The notes beneath the pieces are model-generated. The model saw only the letters and a list, made by a program, of their open reading frames with translations, did not search any database and had not been told where the DNA came from. A stretch of DNA of 45,321 nt. Source: an uncultured Collinsella sp. (lineage in GTDB: Bacteria > Actinomycetota > Coriobacteriia > Coriobacteriales > Coriobacteriaceae). The stretch is taken from the NCBI GenBank assembly GCA_900546115.1, contig URBQ01000020.1, positions 1 through 45,321 of the forward strand. Direction: 5' to 3'. A program made the translations under genes and the position numbers. Position 1 is the stretch's first letter. The number at the start of each line of letters is the position of its first letter. Of this stretch, positions 8,808-15,065 are shown one piece after another.

Positions 8808-9347
8808 TTAGGTGAAGAGAGGCTTTATGGCTGATAGGTAGTCTTTGGCTACGTCGGCTTTGTCGGCTTGGAAGTTGTGCCAGGCCCACCATTGGACCAT
8901 TCCTACGAAGCTTGAGGCTATGTGGTGTAGTAGGAAGCTTCGGTCCATGGTGGCGGCGGGGCCGTTTGGGTCGGTGGGGACGGTTTCGGCTGCTCGTGAC
9001 ATGATGGTCTTGCGTAAGCAGTCGGCGAAGACGCGTGAGCCGGCGCCGGCTACGAGGGCTCGTACGCCCTGGCGGCGTTCCCAGAGGTTGTTGAGGATAT
9101 GCTCGACTTGTACGAGCGGATCATCGAGCGGTGTGCCATCGTCGTCGAGGGCGTGGGTGCAGATGTCGCTCACGAGTTCGGACAGTAGGTCATCTTTGCT
9201 CTTGAAGAGGCCATAGAACGTGGCCCGACCCACATGGGCGCGAGCGATGATGTCGCCGACGGTGATCTTGCCGTAGTCCTCTTCGCGCAGCAGTTCGGAG
9301 AACGCCGCGACGATGGCGGCGCGGCTTTTTGCCTTGCGGGCATCCAT
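8808..9347 (-). CDS. TetR-family transcriptional regulator
   Basis: A helix-turn-helix DNA-binding N-terminus is seen at about residues 7-55 (FSELLREEDYGKITVGDI, then ARAHVGRATFYGLFKSKDDLL), followed by a helical ligand-binding domain; 179 residues in all. The start ATG at 9347 is two bases past the larC stop at 9350, with no separate ribosome binding site, so it is probably translationally coupled to larC and co-transcribed as larB-larC-tetR. By position it may regulate the lar genes, perhaps through the palindrome at 11105-11138. That link is inference; the ligand is unknown. A longer in-frame extension upstream to 9395 overlaps larC and is not needed. Confidence 0.85.
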   Translation of the reverse strand: MDARKAKSRAAIVAAFSELLREEDYGKITVGDIIARAHVGRATFYGLFKSKDDLLSELVSDICTHALDDDGTPLDDPLVQVEHILNNLWERRQGVRALVAGAGSRVFADCLRKTIMSRAAETVPTDPNGPAATMDRSFLLHHIASSFVGMVQWWAWHNFQADKADVAKDYLSAIKPLFT

Positions 9348-9349
9348 GG

Positions 9350-10267
9350 CTATGCGTCCGTGTGAACGAGCAGGCAGCGGAGCGTACCGGAGCAACCCTC
9401 GTAGGGGCGCTTACCGGCGCCGTAGCCGACGGCCTCGATGCGGTAGCGGGCCGGCAGGTGCTCGGACGTGCGCAGTGCGGCGACGATGGCGGCGCCCGTG
9501 GGCGTCACGAGCTCGCCGGCGACCGGCGCGGGCGTGAGGGCGATATTGCCCGCTTGGCACAGGTTGACGACAGCGGGGACAGGAATGGGCATAAGGCCGT
9601 GGGCACAGCGGATGGTGCCGCGACCCTCGGAGAGCGACTCGACCACGATGTCCTCAATACCTAGGTCATCGAGGCAGATGGCGACAGAGCAGACGTCGAC
9701 GATGGAGTCGATGGCGCCCACCTCGTGGAACATGACGGTCTCGGTCGTTTTGCCGTGGGCCATGGCCTCGGCGGCGGCGAGCGCGGTAAAGATGGCGAGC
9801 GCGCGACGCTTGGCGCCATCGCTTAGCTGCGAGTCATCGATGATGGCGGTGACGTCCGCCAAGGAACGGTGGTGATGGTGGTGGGCGTGATGGTGACCCT
9901 CGTGGCCATGACCGTGGGCCTCATGGTCATGCTCGTGGCAGTGCTCGTGTTCGTGCTCGCCATGATCATGATGGTAGTGCTCATGCTCATGTGTGTGCTC
10001 GGTGCCCGCTTCGTTGCCGTAGAGCCAGACCATGTCGTGGTCGTGGTTCTCGAGCTCCTCAGCCAGCTGAACATCAAAGTCGCAGGCGTCGATACCATGC
10101 TTGCTTACGCGTGTGACGGCGATCGTAAAGCCGTCGACCGGCAGCGTGGCGAGCTGCTCGCGCAGGTGCTCCTCGCTGGCGCCTAGGTCGAGCAGGGCCG
10201 CGACGGTCATATCGCCGCTGATGCCCGAGGTGCCGTCGATGATAAGCGTGTGCTGATGATTGGACAT
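9350..10267 (-). CDS. larC: Nickel-pincer cofactor biosynthesis protein LarC, LarC1 part only
   Basis: LarC inserts nickel into the pyridinium bis-thiocarboxylate precursor of the LarA cofactor. The N-terminus carries the family signature IDGTSGISGDMTVAALLDLG. A long His-rich stretch (about residues 73-135) is the probable nickel-binding segment; VMFHEVGAIDSIVDV and TPTGAAIVAAL are LarC1 motifs. The 305-residue protein stops at the usual LarC1/LarC2 boundary. In L. plantarum the C-terminal LarC2 domain is added by a programmed frameshift; here the next DNA is the tetR gene, and no LarC2 sequence is readable. AAGGAG precedes ATG 10267, and the gene directly follows larB. Confidence 0.92.
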   Translation of the reverse strand: MSNHQHTLIIDGTSGISGDMTVAALLDLGASEEHLREQLATLPVDGFTIAVTRVSKHGIDACDFDVQLAEELENHDHDMVWLYGNEAGTEHTHEHEHYHHDHGEHEHEHCHEHDHEAHGHGHEGHHHAHHHHHRSLADVTAIIDDSQLSDGAKRRALAIFTALAAAEAMAHGKTTETVMFHEVGAIDSIVDVCSVAICLDDLGIEDIVVESLSEGRGTIRCAHGLMPIPVPAVVNLCQAGNIALTPAPVAGELVTPTGAAIVAALRTSEHLPARYRIEAVGYGAGKRPYEGCSGTLRCLLVHTDA

Positions 10268-10277
10268 GGAATGCTCC

Positions 10278-11060
10278 TTAACGGGCGCAGGGCGTGCCGG
10301 CGCTCAGATGATTGATAAGACTTGCCTGGTAGGCGGCACCAAAGCCGTTGTCGATATTGACGACCGAAACGCCGCTGGCGCAGGAGTTGAGCATGGCGAG
10401 CAGCGCGGCTACGCCACCAAAGCTCGCGCCGTAACCCACGCTGGTGGGAACGGCTATGACCGGACAGCTTACCAGGCCGCCGACAACGCTCGCCAGTGCG
10501 CCCTCCATGCCGGCGATGGCGATGACCACCTGCGCCTGAGCAAGCTCCTCGGCATGCGCGAGTAGGCGGTGCAGGCCGGCGACACCTACGTCGTAGAGGC
10601 GGTCGACCTCGTTGCCATAGAACTCGGCCGTCAACGCGGCTTCCTCGGCGACGGGCAGGTCGCTCGTGCCGGCGCAGGCGACGACGATGCGTCCGTTGCC
10701 GGTAGGGGAGGGCTTGCCGCCCACGAGGGCGAGCTGTGCGTCCGGGACATATCCCAGGTCGATGCCGTTGCCGAGAAGCTCAGCGGTGCGCGCGGCTTTT
10801 TCGGCATCCAGGCGCGTGACCAGGATGCGCTCCTGGCCGGCATCGCGCAGTGCTTCGATAATGGCGGCAATCTGATCGGCGATTTTACCGGCCCCGTAGA
10901 CAACCTCGCCGGCTCCCTGGCGCACCCCGCGCGAAAGATCAAGCTGCGCAAAGCCCAAATCGGCGGTCGGAGCCGTCTGGATGCGCGTGAGGGCGTCGGC
11001 AGGGGTGACTGCTCCGCCGGCAACATCGCTCAGCAGCTGCTCTAGATCTCGCTTATCCAT
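10278..11060 (-). CDS. larB: LarB, nicotinic acid adenine dinucleotide carboxylase/hydrolase
   Basis: First enzyme of nickel-pincer cofactor synthesis: it carboxylates the pyridinium ring of NaAD and cleaves the product. The C-terminal half is PurE/AIR-carboxylase-like, with IVVACAGTSDLPVAEEAA and later VVIAIAGMEGALASVV and PTSVGYGASFGG, which are typical LarB motifs. It is 260 residues from ATG 11060 (MDKRDLEQLL). AAGGGA about seven bases upstream supports this start over an extension to 11093. It is the first gene of larB-larC-tetR; the stop is 11 bases from the larC start. An inverted repeat at 11105-11138 lies just upstream. Confidence 0.93.
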   Translation of the reverse strand: MDKRDLEQLLSDVAGGAVTPADALTRIQTAPTADLGFAQLDLSRGVRQGAGEVVYGAGKIADQIAAIIEALRDAGQERILVTRLDAEKAARTAELLGNGIDLGYVPDAQLALVGGKPSPTGNGRIVVACAGTSDLPVAEEAALTAEFYGNEVDRLYDVGVAGLHRLLAHAEELAQAQVVIAIAGMEGALASVVGGLVSCPVIAVPTSVGYGASFGGVAALLAMLNSCASGVSVVNIDNGFGAAYQASLINHLSAGTPCAR

Positions 11061-11104
11061 ATATGTTCCCTTCGACGGCGCAAAGTTTAGCACTCAAAGG
11101 GTAT

Positions 11105-11138
11105 GTTTCCGAACACTAAGACAGAATTGTTCGGAAAC
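11105..11138. promoter_or_regulatory. 11-bp palindrome with 12-base spacer upstream of larB
   Basis: GTTTCCGAACA (11105-11115) and TGTTCGGAAAC (11128-11138) are perfect complements with a 12-base spacer, about 45-78 bases before the larB start and after the serB stop (both genes on the minus strand). No T-run follows it on the minus strand, which argues against a serB terminator. It looks like an operator for the larB operon, possibly for the TetR encoded there. The target assignment is inference. Confidence 0.5.
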
Positions 11139-11174
11139 TATAGGACAGACTGATTCAATTGCTAGACGGATTGG

Positions 11175-11810
11175 CTAGTCGCGCAGGATGATGTCCATGG
11201 CGAGCATCAGATTGCGCTCGTCGATGGCAAACGGGGCGGCCTCGCGCGTCTTGGGCTTGGCACAAAACGCGATGCCCGTGCCCGCGGCCTGAATCATGGG
11301 GATGTCGTTGGCACCGTCGCCGATCGCGACGGTGTGGGCCATATCGACGCCGCACTCAACTGCCCAGTCCAGCAGCTGGATGAGCTTGGACTCCTTGGTC
11401 ACAATGTCGGCAGCCAACTTACCGGTGAGCTTGCCGTCCACGACCTCCAGACGATTGGCCAGGCAAAAGTCGATGGCCGCGGCGGCCACGATCTTATCGG
11501 CGACTTCGTGAAAGCCGCCACTCACGACGCCGACCTTCCAACCCTTGCTGTGTGCCGAGCGCACAAGCTCCAACGCGCCGGGGGTAAATGTCACGCGCTC
11601 AAAGGTGCGCTCGAACACGCTCTCGTCCAGGTCGGCGAGCAGCCCCACGCGCTCCTCGAGCGCCTGCTTAAAGTCAAGCTCGCCGCGCATGGCGCGTTCG
11701 GTGATCTGTGCCACCTGCTCGCCCACGCCGGCCTCTTCGCCCAACAGGTCGATGACCTCCTGGTTGATGAGCGTGGAGTCGATATCCATAACGATGAGGC
11801 GTGCAGTCAT
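11175..11810 (-). CDS. serB: Phosphoserine phosphatase
   Basis: HAD-superfamily phosphatase catalysing the last step of serine synthesis. Motif I is VMDIDSTLI (Asp9 nucleophile, Asp11 acid/base), motif II is near GVVSGGF, and motif III/IV is GDGANDIPMIQAAGTGIAF. It is 211 residues, a normal length for the single-domain type. ATG 11810 (MTARLIVMD) is preceded by AAAGG and is preferred over the upstream extension to 11855. The 114 bases between it and larB contain the larB palindrome, so it may or may not be in the same transcript. Confidence 0.9.
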   Translation of the reverse strand: MTARLIVMDIDSTLINQEVIDLLGEEAGVGEQVAQITERAMRGELDFKQALEERVGLLADLDESVFERTFERVTFTPGALELVRSAHSKGWKVGVVSGGFHEVADKIVAAAAIDFCLANRLEVVDGKLTGKLAADIVTKESKLIQLLDWAVECGVDMAHTVAIGDGANDIPMIQAAGTGIAFCAKPKTREAAPFAIDERNLMLAMDIILRD

Positions 11811-12003
11811 GGCGGGCCTTTCCGAGTGCTGTTTTATTGGGGCATATTGTCGCACGTGACGAGCGCGGGCGGGTGTCGCGGCGCGTCAATTGTTTCGTCT
11901 CCGTCAAGTCTTTGGGCAGGAGCCACTTTTTCGCGGCACATCGACGCGAGTGCGATAAGATAGAACGCCATGTCTGGCTGCGCGGTTTACGCAGGCTGGG
12001 CAA

Positions 12004-12045
12004 ATCTGTACGACGCCGCCCGGAACGACACGGGGCGGCACAGAT
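12004..12045 (+). promoter_or_regulatory. 5'-leader hairpin before aspS
   Basis: ATCTGT (12004-12009) pairs with ACAGAT (12040-12045), and GCCGCCC (12015-12021) pairs with GGGCGGC (12033-12039), with a five-base bulge on the left side. It ends five bases before the AAGGAGG ribosome binding site at 12051-12057 and so could modulate aspS translation. The region does not contain the T-box UGGNACC core, so I do not call it a T-box. A weak -10-like TAAGAT is near 11956. Confidence 0.5.
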
Positions 12046-12066
12046 CCATAAAGGAGGATCACTGGT

Positions 12067-13854
12067 ATGAGCCAGACCCGTCCCATCGATGAGCATTCCA
12101 TGCACACCCGTACCTGCGGCGAGCTTCGCTTCGAGAACGTGGGCGAAGAGGTCACCCTCACCGGTTGGGTGAGCCGTCGCCGCGACCACGGCGGCCTTAT
12201 CTTCTGCGACCTTCGCGACCGTGAGGGCATCACGCAGCTCACCTTCGACCCCGAGCACTCCGACGGCGATGCCTTTAAGATCGCCGAGACCATGCGTCCC
12301 GAGTGGCCCATCAAGATTCACGGCGTCGTGCGCGCCCGTGGCGAGGAGACCACCAACACCAAGCTCGCGACTGGCGAGATCGAGGTCCTGACCGACCACG
12401 CCGAGGTGCTCAACACGTCCGTCACCCCGCCGTTCCAGATCGAGGACGGCATCGAGACCAGCGAGGACACCCGCCTGCGCTATCGCTATCTGGACCTTCG
12501 TCGTCCCGAGATGATGGCCAACCTCAAGCTGCGCTCCGACTTTACCTTTGCCATTCGCGAGGCGCTGCACAACCGTGAGTTCATGGAGGTCGAGACGCCC
12601 TCCCTGTTCAAGTCTACGCCCGAGGGCGCCCGCGACTTCATCGTCCCCAGCCGCATCCAGCCGGGCAACTTCTACGCCCTGCCGCAGTCCCCGCAGCTCC
12701 TGAAGCAGCTGCTCATGGTCGGTGGCGTCGAGCGCTACTACCAGGTTGCCAAGTGCTTCCGCGACGAGGACCTGCGCGCCGACCGTCAGCCCGAGTTCAC
12801 CCAGGTCGATATCGAGATGTCCTTCGTGGACCAGAACGACGTTATGAGCGCCCTCGAAGAGGTTCTTTCCGATGCCTTCGGCCGCATGGGTGTCGAGATG
12901 CCCACGCCGCTGCGTCGCATGGACTACTGGGAGGCCATGGACACCTATGGCTCCGACAAGCCCGATACCCGCTATGGCATGCACCTGGTCGACCTGACCG
13001 ACATCTTCGCCAACTCCAAGTTCAAGGTCTTTGCGACTGCCGCGAACGAGGAGGGCTCTGTCGTTAAGGCCATCAACGCCAAGGGCGCCGGTGCCTGGGC
13101 TCGCGCCAAGATCGATAAGCTCGCCGGCGTGGCCTCCACGTTTGGCGCCAAGGGCCTGGCCTGGATCGCTTTCCGCGAGGACGGCTCCATCAACAGCCCC
13201 ATCGTCAAGTTCTTCTCGGACGAGGAGATGGCTGCTCTGCGCGAGCGCATGGACGTCGAGCCCGGCGACCTTGTGATGTTTGCCGCCGGCCCGCGCCTGC
13301 TCTCCGACGAGATCCTGGGCGGCATGCGTTCCCACATGGCCAACGCGCTCGAGATCAAGCGCGAGGGCCACGACTTCCTGTGGGTCGTCAACTTCCCGCT
13401 GTTCCACTGGGACGAGGATCGCAAGGCCTATGCAGCCGAGCACCAGCCCTTCACCCTGCCGACCGAGACCGACATCGCCAAGATCGAGGCCGATCCGTTG
13501 GCAGCCGGTTCGTGCACCTACGACTTTGTCATGGACGGCTTTGAGGCCGGCGGCGGCGGTATGCGTATCCACAACGCCGAGATGCAGATGTCCATGCTCA
13601 AGCTCCTGGGCTTTACCGAGGAGCGCGCCGAGTCGCAGTTTGGCTTCCTCATGGAGGCCCTCAAGTTTGGTGCGCCCCCGATGGGCGGTTTCGCTCTGGG
13701 TCTGGACCGCGTGTGCATGCTGCTCACCGGTTCCGACTCCATCCGCGACGTCATGGCGTTCCCCAAGACGGCCAGCGGCTCCGACCTCATGTCGGGTGCT
13801 CCGAGTGCCGTTTCCGGCGCCCAGCTCAAGGACGTCAGCCTGCGCCTGATGTAG
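12067..13854 (+). CDS. aspS: Aspartyl-tRNA synthetase (bacterial type)
   Basis: Charges tRNA-Asp (possibly also tRNA-Asn if non-discriminating). It is 595 residues with an N-terminal OB-fold anticodon domain (GWVSRRRDHGGLIFCDLRDREG, about residues 32-53). The class II core has LRYRYLDLRRPEM, the aspartate-binding QSPQLLKQLLM segment and motif 2 CFRDEDLRADRQPEFTQ. The bacterial GAD insertion domain occupies about residues 290-400, and motif 3 is GLDRVCMLL near 550. The start ATG has AAGGAGG nine bases upstream. The gene is single, with a structured leader and a strong terminator at 13879-13912. In many genomes aspS follows hisS; here they are 9 kb apart. Confidence 0.97.
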   Translation: MSQTRPIDEHSMHTRTCGELRFENVGEEVTLTGWVSRRRDHGGLIFCDLRDREGITQLTFDPEHSDGDAFKIAETMRPEWPIKIHGVVRARGEETTNTKLATGEIEVLTDHAEVLNTSVTPPFQIEDGIETSEDTRLRYRYLDLRRPEMMANLKLRSDFTFAIREALHNREFMEVETPSLFKSTPEGARDFIVPSRIQPGNFYALPQSPQLLKQLLMVGGVERYYQVAKCFRDEDLRADRQPEFTQVDIEMSFVDQNDVMSALEEVLSDAFGRMGVEMPTPLRRMDYWEAMDTYGSDKPDTRYGMHLVDLTDIFANSKFKVFATAANEEGSVVKAINAKGAGAWARAKIDKLAGVASTFGAKGLAWIAFREDGSINSPIVKFFSDEEMAALRERMDVEPGDLVMFAAGPRLLSDEILGGMRSHMANALEIKREGHDFLWVVNFPLFHWDEDRKAYAAEHQPFTLPTETDIAKIEADPLAAGSCTYDFVMDGFEAGGGGMRIHNAEMQMSMLKLLGFTEERAESQFGFLMEALKFGAPPMGGFALGLDRVCMLLTGSDSIRDVMAFPKTASGSDLMSGAPSAVSGAQLKDVSLRLM

Positions 13855-13878
13855 GCGAGCGGCTACATATTGCCCGCA

Positions 13879-13912
13879 ACGAGGGAAGGACGCGCGCCTT
13901 CCCTCGTTTTTT
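13879..13912 (+). terminator. Intrinsic terminator after aspS
   Basis: ACGAGGGAAGG (13879-13889) and CCTTCCCTCG (13897-13906) form a perfect 10-bp stem, followed by six T residues at 13907-13912, 24 bases after the aspS stop. Confidence 0.9.
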
Positions 13913-13997
13913 GTGGGACGGGGGTGCGCCGGTAACGTACAATAACTACCACGTGGCTGGGTTTGCTGGCCGAATGTGCGATGTCGTGGGAGGGGAC

Positions 13998-14246
13998 ATG
14001 GTCGAGTTTACAAAGACGATTAAAGATCCGTTGGGACTGCATGCCCGCCCGGTTGCGCTGCTCTACGACATCATTGCCAAGCACCGTAGCGACGTGTCGG
14101 TCAGTATCGGCGAGCGCCATACCGACGGTCGCGATGTGATGGGGCTCATGGCGCTCTACGGCGAATGCGGCGAGGACATCGTGTTCCGCGTTTCGGGCGT
14201 GGACGAGGCCTCGTGCGTCACGTCGATCAGAAACCTCTCGCTCTAA
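13998..14246 (+). CDS. HPr-family phosphocarrier with Asp at position 46
   Basis: Small PTS phosphocarrier of 82 residues. HPr motif LGLHARPVA places the phosphoacceptor His exactly at position 15 and Arg at 17, confirming ATG 13998 as the start (GGAGGGG at 13989-13995). In Gram-positive HPr, residue 46 is a serine in KSIMG that HPr kinase phosphorylates. Here the segment reads R45-D46-V47-M48-G49, a natural Ser-to-Asp change that resembles permanent Ser46 phosphorylation. The active-site His is intact, so phosphotransfer is possible. It could be the general HPr or a Crh-like/regulatory relative. It has no PTS gene beside it, lies between aspS and feo, and has a TACAAT box at 13938-13943. Confidence 0.85.
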   Translation: MVEFTKTIKDPLGLHARPVALLYDIIAKHRSDVSVSIGERHTDGRDVMGLMALYGECGEDIVFRVSGVDEASCVTSIRNLSL

Positions 14247-14249
14247 AGC

Positions 14250-14299
14250 GCAACAATGTGACGAAGGGACAGTCCCTTTGTCACATCTTTCTTTGTTGC
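14250..14299. repeat. Inverted repeat containing GGGACAGTCCC (terminator-like)
   Basis: TGTGACGAAGGGAC (14257-14270) pairs with GTCCCTTTGTCACA (14272-14285) with one G:T position. The flanks gcaacaa (14250-14256) and ttgttgc (14293-14299) also pair. It sits four bases after the HPr gene and is followed by a T-rich stretch, so it can terminate that transcript. Related GGGACAG…CTGTCCC arms occur near 17464-17553. Such sequences resemble dispersed REP-type palindromes. Confidence 0.65.
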
Positions 14300-14301
14300 A
14301 T

Positions 14302-14349
14302 ATAGGAAACTTTTCCGAAAACTGAATAGGAACCCTTTCCAAAAAGTTA
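14302..14349 (+). promoter_or_regulatory. Tandem 24-bp repeat and DtxR-like site upstream of feoA
   Basis: Two adjacent 24-base units (14302-14325 and 14326-14349) share ATAGGAA, then TTTCC, then AAAA. Each contains a near-palindrome GGAAACTTTTCC / GGAACCCTTTCC. Immediately after, AGTTAGCCACGTGCTAG (14345-14361) resembles a DtxR/IdeR-type half-site pair. The location, 90-137 bases before feoA, suggests an iron-responsive control region. The regulator is not in the window. Confidence 0.4.
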
Positions 14350-14438
14350 GCCACGTGCTAGTTTACTGTAGCGAACATAGACGTGGTTAACTTTTGCTGC
14401 GTCGATGTTGAGGACGAACTGACGTTAGGAGCTCACTC

Positions 14439-14681
14439 ATGTCTTGCGGACCGCAGATGCCGGCTATGCCGCTTTCGATGGTAAAAGCGGGCGAAACCGT
14501 GCGCGTGTCTCGCGTAAAGGGCAATGAGGACATGAAGCACCACCTCAAGGACCTCGGCTTTGTCGAGGGCAACGAGATTCACGTGGTGAGCTCGAGTGGC
14601 GCCAATATCATCGTCACCGTGCTCGGCGCGCGCTTTGGCATCGATACCAAGGTCGCCATGCACATCATGACTGTCGGTTAG
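14439..14681 (+). CDS. feoA: FeoA-type ferrous iron transport accessory protein (first)
   Basis: 80-residue cytosolic SH3-like protein that works with FeoB in Fe(II) uptake. FeoA hallmarks are MVKAGETVRVSRVKG, then the helix HHLKDLGFVEGNEI, then a C-terminal strand GARFGIDTKVAMHIMTV. The start ATG has AGGAG at 14426-14430. A short N-terminal MSCGPQMPAMPLS extension with one Cys precedes the core. First gene of feoA-feoA-feoB, with a second FeoA 39 bases downstream. Two separate FeoA genes before FeoB are common in Gram-positive anaerobes. Confidence 0.9.
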   Translation: MSCGPQMPAMPLSMVKAGETVRVSRVKGNEDMKHHLKDLGFVEGNEIHVVSSSGANIIVTVLGARFGIDTKVAMHIMTVG

Positions 14682-14720
14682 TTCGCAGCATTCCATAAAA
14701 GCTGAAAGGGGGAAAAGAAT

Positions 14721-14942
14721 ATGAAGACGTTGGGTGACGTTAAGGTGGGCGAGAGCTCTACCATCGTCAAACTTCACGGCGAGGGCGCACTTCGCCGTCA
14801 CCTTATGGACCTGGGGCTCATCAAGGGCACTTCGTTCAAGGTCGTAAAGGTTGCACCGCTCGGAGATCCGGTCGAGATCAACGTGCGCGGCTACGAGCTC
14901 TCCATCCGCAAGGAGGAGGCGGCCGTCGTCGAGGTCCAGTAA
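14721..14942 (+). CDS. feoA: FeoA-type protein (second)
   Basis: 73-residue SH3-like FeoA: KTLGDVKVGESSTIVKL, RRHLMDLGLIKGTSFKVV, then GDPVEINVRGYELSIRKEEAAVVEV, a more canonical C-terminus than that of the first copy. GAAAGGGGGAAAAG just before the ATG supplies the ribosome binding site. Divergence between the copies suggests distinct partners or contacts on FeoB. It is separated from feoB by 123 bases with a palindrome (14962-14998), so feoB may have extra control. Confidence 0.9.
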   Translation: MKTLGDVKVGESSTIVKLHGEGALRRHLMDLGLIKGTSFKVVKVAPLGDPVEINVRGYELSIRKEEAAVVEVQ

Positions 14943-14961
14943 GGGCTCGCGGCGCGTATTT

Positions 14962-14998
14962 CTGCAGATAAAGTTAGGTTTTTCTAACTTAATGCAGC
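14962..14998. promoter_or_regulatory. DtxR/IdeR-like palindrome between feoA and feoB
   Basis: AAGTTAGGTTTTTCTAACTT (14971-14990) is a palindrome with perfect 7-bp arms. It resembles the TTAGGTNNNNCTAA core of DtxR/IdeR/MntR-family metal-responsive operators. Outer CTGCA (14962-14966) and TGCAG (about 14993-14997) also pair. Its position inside the operon suggests either a separate iron-controlled promoter for feoB or a leader structure. Confidence 0.5.
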
Positions 14999-15065
14999 AT
15001 TTTTGAAGCACATTATCCAGCCTGCGCGGAGAAAGCAGCGCAGGCACACAAGGAAGAAGGATTGA

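Noticed and set aside
9869..10186. Plus-strand hydrophobic frame (Met/Val-rich) opposite larC
   Set aside because: It is the complement of the His-rich stretch of LarC; the reverse of His codons gives Val/Met. Not a membrane protein.
11955..12066. T-box riboswitch before aspS
   Set aside because: The GGGGCGGCACAG segment superficially resembles the T-box core but lacks UGGNACC and an antiterminator arrangement; only a simple two-part stem is supported.
12067..13572. Minus-strand frame of 632 codons opposite aspS and serB
   Set aside because: Shadow frame; aspS and serB explain the DNA.
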